In this document: one piece after another, positions 63,301 through 64,000 of the stretch
How the letters are laid out: each line of letters opens with the position of its first letter
Position numbering within the stretch: the stretch's first letter is position 1
Source of the DNA: Chitinophaga lutea
Lineage (GTDB): Bacteria; Bacteroidota; Bacteroidia; Chitinophagales; Chitinophagaceae
Length of the DNA: 64,000 nucleotides
Direction: 5' to 3'
NCBI RefSeq assembly: GCF_003813775.1
Contig: NZ_RPDH01000001.1
Span: forward strand, 992,001-1,056,000
Notes under the pieces: model-generated
Told to the model about the DNA's origin: nothing
Databases searched by the model: none
What the model saw: only the letters and a program-made list of their open reading frames with translations
Program-made: the position numbers and the translations under genes

Positions 63301-63479
63301 CGCGCGTCAACATCGGTTTCACGGTGGTGGGCGGTATGCTCGCGGCCACGGTGCTGGCCATTTTCAGCGTGCCGGTGCTGTACGTGCTCATTACCCGGCT
63401 GGCTTACGGTAAAAAGAAACTGGCCGAACTGGAAGAAGAAGGTAAGAAGAACCCGCCGCCGCCCTCAACGCCGCATTGA
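60303..63479 (+). CDS. RND (HAE1/AcrB-type) efflux transporter
   Basis: The 1058-residue protein is full length for the hydrophobe/amphiphile efflux family. TM1 (TTIVIAVILVIVGLICMINL) is followed by the porter domain (QLPDIAPPVVDVRANYIGAN), TM2-TM6 with the proton-relay Asp pair in GIVVDDAIVVVE, and the second half (LIGLSAKNAILIVEFCKERV, FRPILMTSFAFILGVMPLAL). It exports hydrophobic or amphipathic compounds with the adaptor and TolC encoded just upstream. Its stop codon touches the stop of the convergent KefB/C-type gene with no gap (TGATCA at 63477-63482). Confidence 0.96.
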   Translation: MISKTFIERKNTTIVIAVILVIVGLICMINLPIAQLPDIAPPVVDVRANYIGANSTTVEETVTTPIENQVNGTPGAMYIQSVSANDGSMSITVTFEIGTNPDISALDVQNRVNFALPAVPDDVRRVGVTTKKRSNDMLMVVALNSPKGTHNSEFLNNYLNIYIKPELARVPGVGDVNAFSQDYSMRIWLNPDKMAALNITPADVARAIQEQNTQAPAGIIGSPPAGKGQAFEYTVKVKGRLLTSEEFGNIIVATNPQTGSLVRLSDISRQQLGSFSYAVEVKADGKTGTGMAIYLAPGANALDVAERVENKFRELAKSFPEDVNWLVPFETVSFVKISIREVVQTFIEAMLLVILVVYLFLQSWRATLVPVLVIPVSLIGTFIFFTLLGFSINTLTLFGFVLAIGIVVDDAIVVVEAVQHHIDVNGMSPLEATYRAMTEVQAPVIAIGLILAAVFVPVAFIPGVSGKLYQQFALTIAFSVILSAFLALTLTPALCAVVLRPSQLNENSRGLNKLHYKFNRWFTRFTEKYTHGVRRAIKQTAFILILLGILFGTAFILFKKVPTTFVPQEDMGALFLVVELPDASSSVRTREVVERINTILASDSAVQHFMGVSGINFVANAIKPNSATFFVNLKPWDERLAKGDDMGTVSGRIQGKLAQITEATALALPSPTLRGMGTSTGFTYVLEQRSGTDIAEFTKVLQNLLMAANKRPEIARAYAFFSSTTPEFNVEVNRDRCKQMGVAVNDVFSALQTFLGGLYVNDFTRFGRSFRVVLQADTAFRKTVNDLQFYHVRNQQGEMVPLSSLITTKLGAGAPVINHFNLYRSAEISGTSKPGFSSGDAIKAMEEVSKEVLPANFGYEWSNISKQEIEAGNKSTMIFALSILFVFLLLTALYESWSVPFSVLLAVPVALFGSIVALWLSGQANSVYSQIGLITLIGLSAKNAILIVEFCKERVDRGMPLIQATLEAVSLRFRPILMTSFAFILGVMPLALAKGAGAASRVNIGFTVVGGMLAATVLAIFSVPVLYVLITRLAYGKKKLAELEEEGKKNPPPPSTPH

Positions 63480-64000
63480 TCAGTTCCTTTCCTCCGCATT
63501 ATCCCGGTCCCAGCCCGCATCACGGATGAGCATGTTCGTGTAGGCATCCGCCTGTATGAGTTTTTGCAGTTCTTCCATTCTTTCGCGGGCTACGTTCACG
63601 TATTGTTTATCGTCGCGGTAAGCCGCGAGGCCTTTCAGTGATTTTTCGTCGAAGCGGCGGAACATGCGCGCCGCGCGCTGTGACTGGTAGGCGCGGCGGC
63701 CCAGCATTTCCAGTACGTCGGAGGCGAGGCGTAAAGAGGTATCGATGGTTTCCCTGTAGATGTGGAGAACACCGGCATTCATCAGGTCGAAAGCGTCCGC
63801 GTTCTGAGTCGCCCTCACCAGCATCTGCAGATGCGGGTAGTGTTTTTTCACCGTTTCCACCACTTCGAGGTTCTTTTCCGGTGTCGCCATGGCGATCACG
63901 ATGAGGCGCGCCTGTTCAGCCCCGGCGGATTTCAGCATGTCGAAACGCGCCGCATCGCCGTAATACACTTTCAGGCCCATCTGCCGCAACAGGTCTACCC
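63480..64000 (-). CDS. KefB/KefC-type potassium/proton antiporter, C-terminal part (partial)
   Basis: Only the last 173 codons lie in the window; the frame stays open to position 64000 and beyond (VDLLRQMGLKVYYGDAARFD). The visible part is the end of an RCK/TrkA-N domain (LRQMGLKVYYGDAARFDMLK, AEQARLIVIAMATPEKNLEV, LVRATQNADAFDLMNAGV) plus the charged C-terminal tail of monovalent cation:proton antiporters of the KefB/KefC type. The membrane part should be encoded beyond the window. The TTG at 63989 is not the true start. It ends against the RND gene without spacing. Confidence 0.85.
   Translation of the reverse strand, partial: VDLLRQMGLKVYYGDAARFDMLKSAGAEQARLIVIAMATPEKNLEVVETVKKHYPHLQMLVRATQNADAFDLMNAGVLHIYRETIDTSLRLASDVLEMLGRRAYQSQRAARMFRRFDEKSLKGLAAYRDDKQYVNVARERMEELQKLIQADAYTNMLIRDAGWDRDNAEERN

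Overview
The window comes from a Bacteroidota chromosome, most likely a soil or plant-associated Chitinophaga-like member of the Chitinophagaceae. Evidence: three SusC/SusD outer-membrane pairs, many secreted glycoside hydrolases, promoters of the Bacteroidota type (TTTG, 19 bases, TAnnTTTG), few Shine-Dalgarno sites, and a high-GC coding bias that produces long antisense shadow ORFs. No rRNA, tRNA, insertion sequence or CRISPR array was recognised.

Layout. (1) 1-9.2 kb holds housekeeping and catabolic genes: a rhodanese, two exported amidohydrolase-family proteins, a Spy-like periplasmic protein coupled to glycerate 2-kinase, mannonate dehydratase and a MarR regulator. (2) 9.4-16.8 kb is a divergent signalling locus. 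A PKD-domain/beta-barrel protein and a large TPR-CHAT protease-like protein are read leftwards. A tightly coupled trio is read rightwards: ECF sigma factor, membrane anti-sigma/TPR protein and small lipoprotein. The CHAT protein carries five 34-residue repeats after its signal peptide. (3) 16.9-46.8 kb is a large polysaccharide-utilisation region with three SusCD pairs, two GH29 and two GH95 fucosidase-type enzymes, an alginate-lyase-superfamily lyase, a GH144-like glucanase and a sulfatase. Together they suggest a fucosylated, acidic and possibly sulfated polysaccharide. The divergent SusC operons are separated by a 1.1-kb spacer with a 58-bp tandem array, and a pair of LacI-type operators precedes the GH95-GH29-lyase operon. 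(4) 42.6-43.6 kb, inside the PUL, is a cluster of three short promoter-terminator cassettes, each with a Pho-box-like TTAACA-N5-TTAAC(A/T) site, around a small HTH protein gene; these are candidate regulated small RNAs. (5) 46.8-57.7 kb holds a histidine kinase/REC-CRP pair, a sialate-O-acetylesterase-like enzyme, an Omp85-like barrel, a GH20-GH18 amino-sugar/chitin operon and TonB. (6) 57.8-64 kb holds a TolC-adaptor-RND efflux operon and a partial KefB/C-type potassium transporter that runs off the end.

How it fits together. SusC/D pairs would bind and import oligosaccharides, powered by TonB-type proteins such as the one at 56.9 kb. Exported lyase, glucanase, fucosidases and sulfatase would trim them, and uronate products could feed mannonate dehydratase. 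The most unusual parts are the ECF/CHAT/PKD locus, the Pho-box small-RNA cassettes and the repeat array between the divergent SusC genes. All functions come from reading the sequence; no database search was run.
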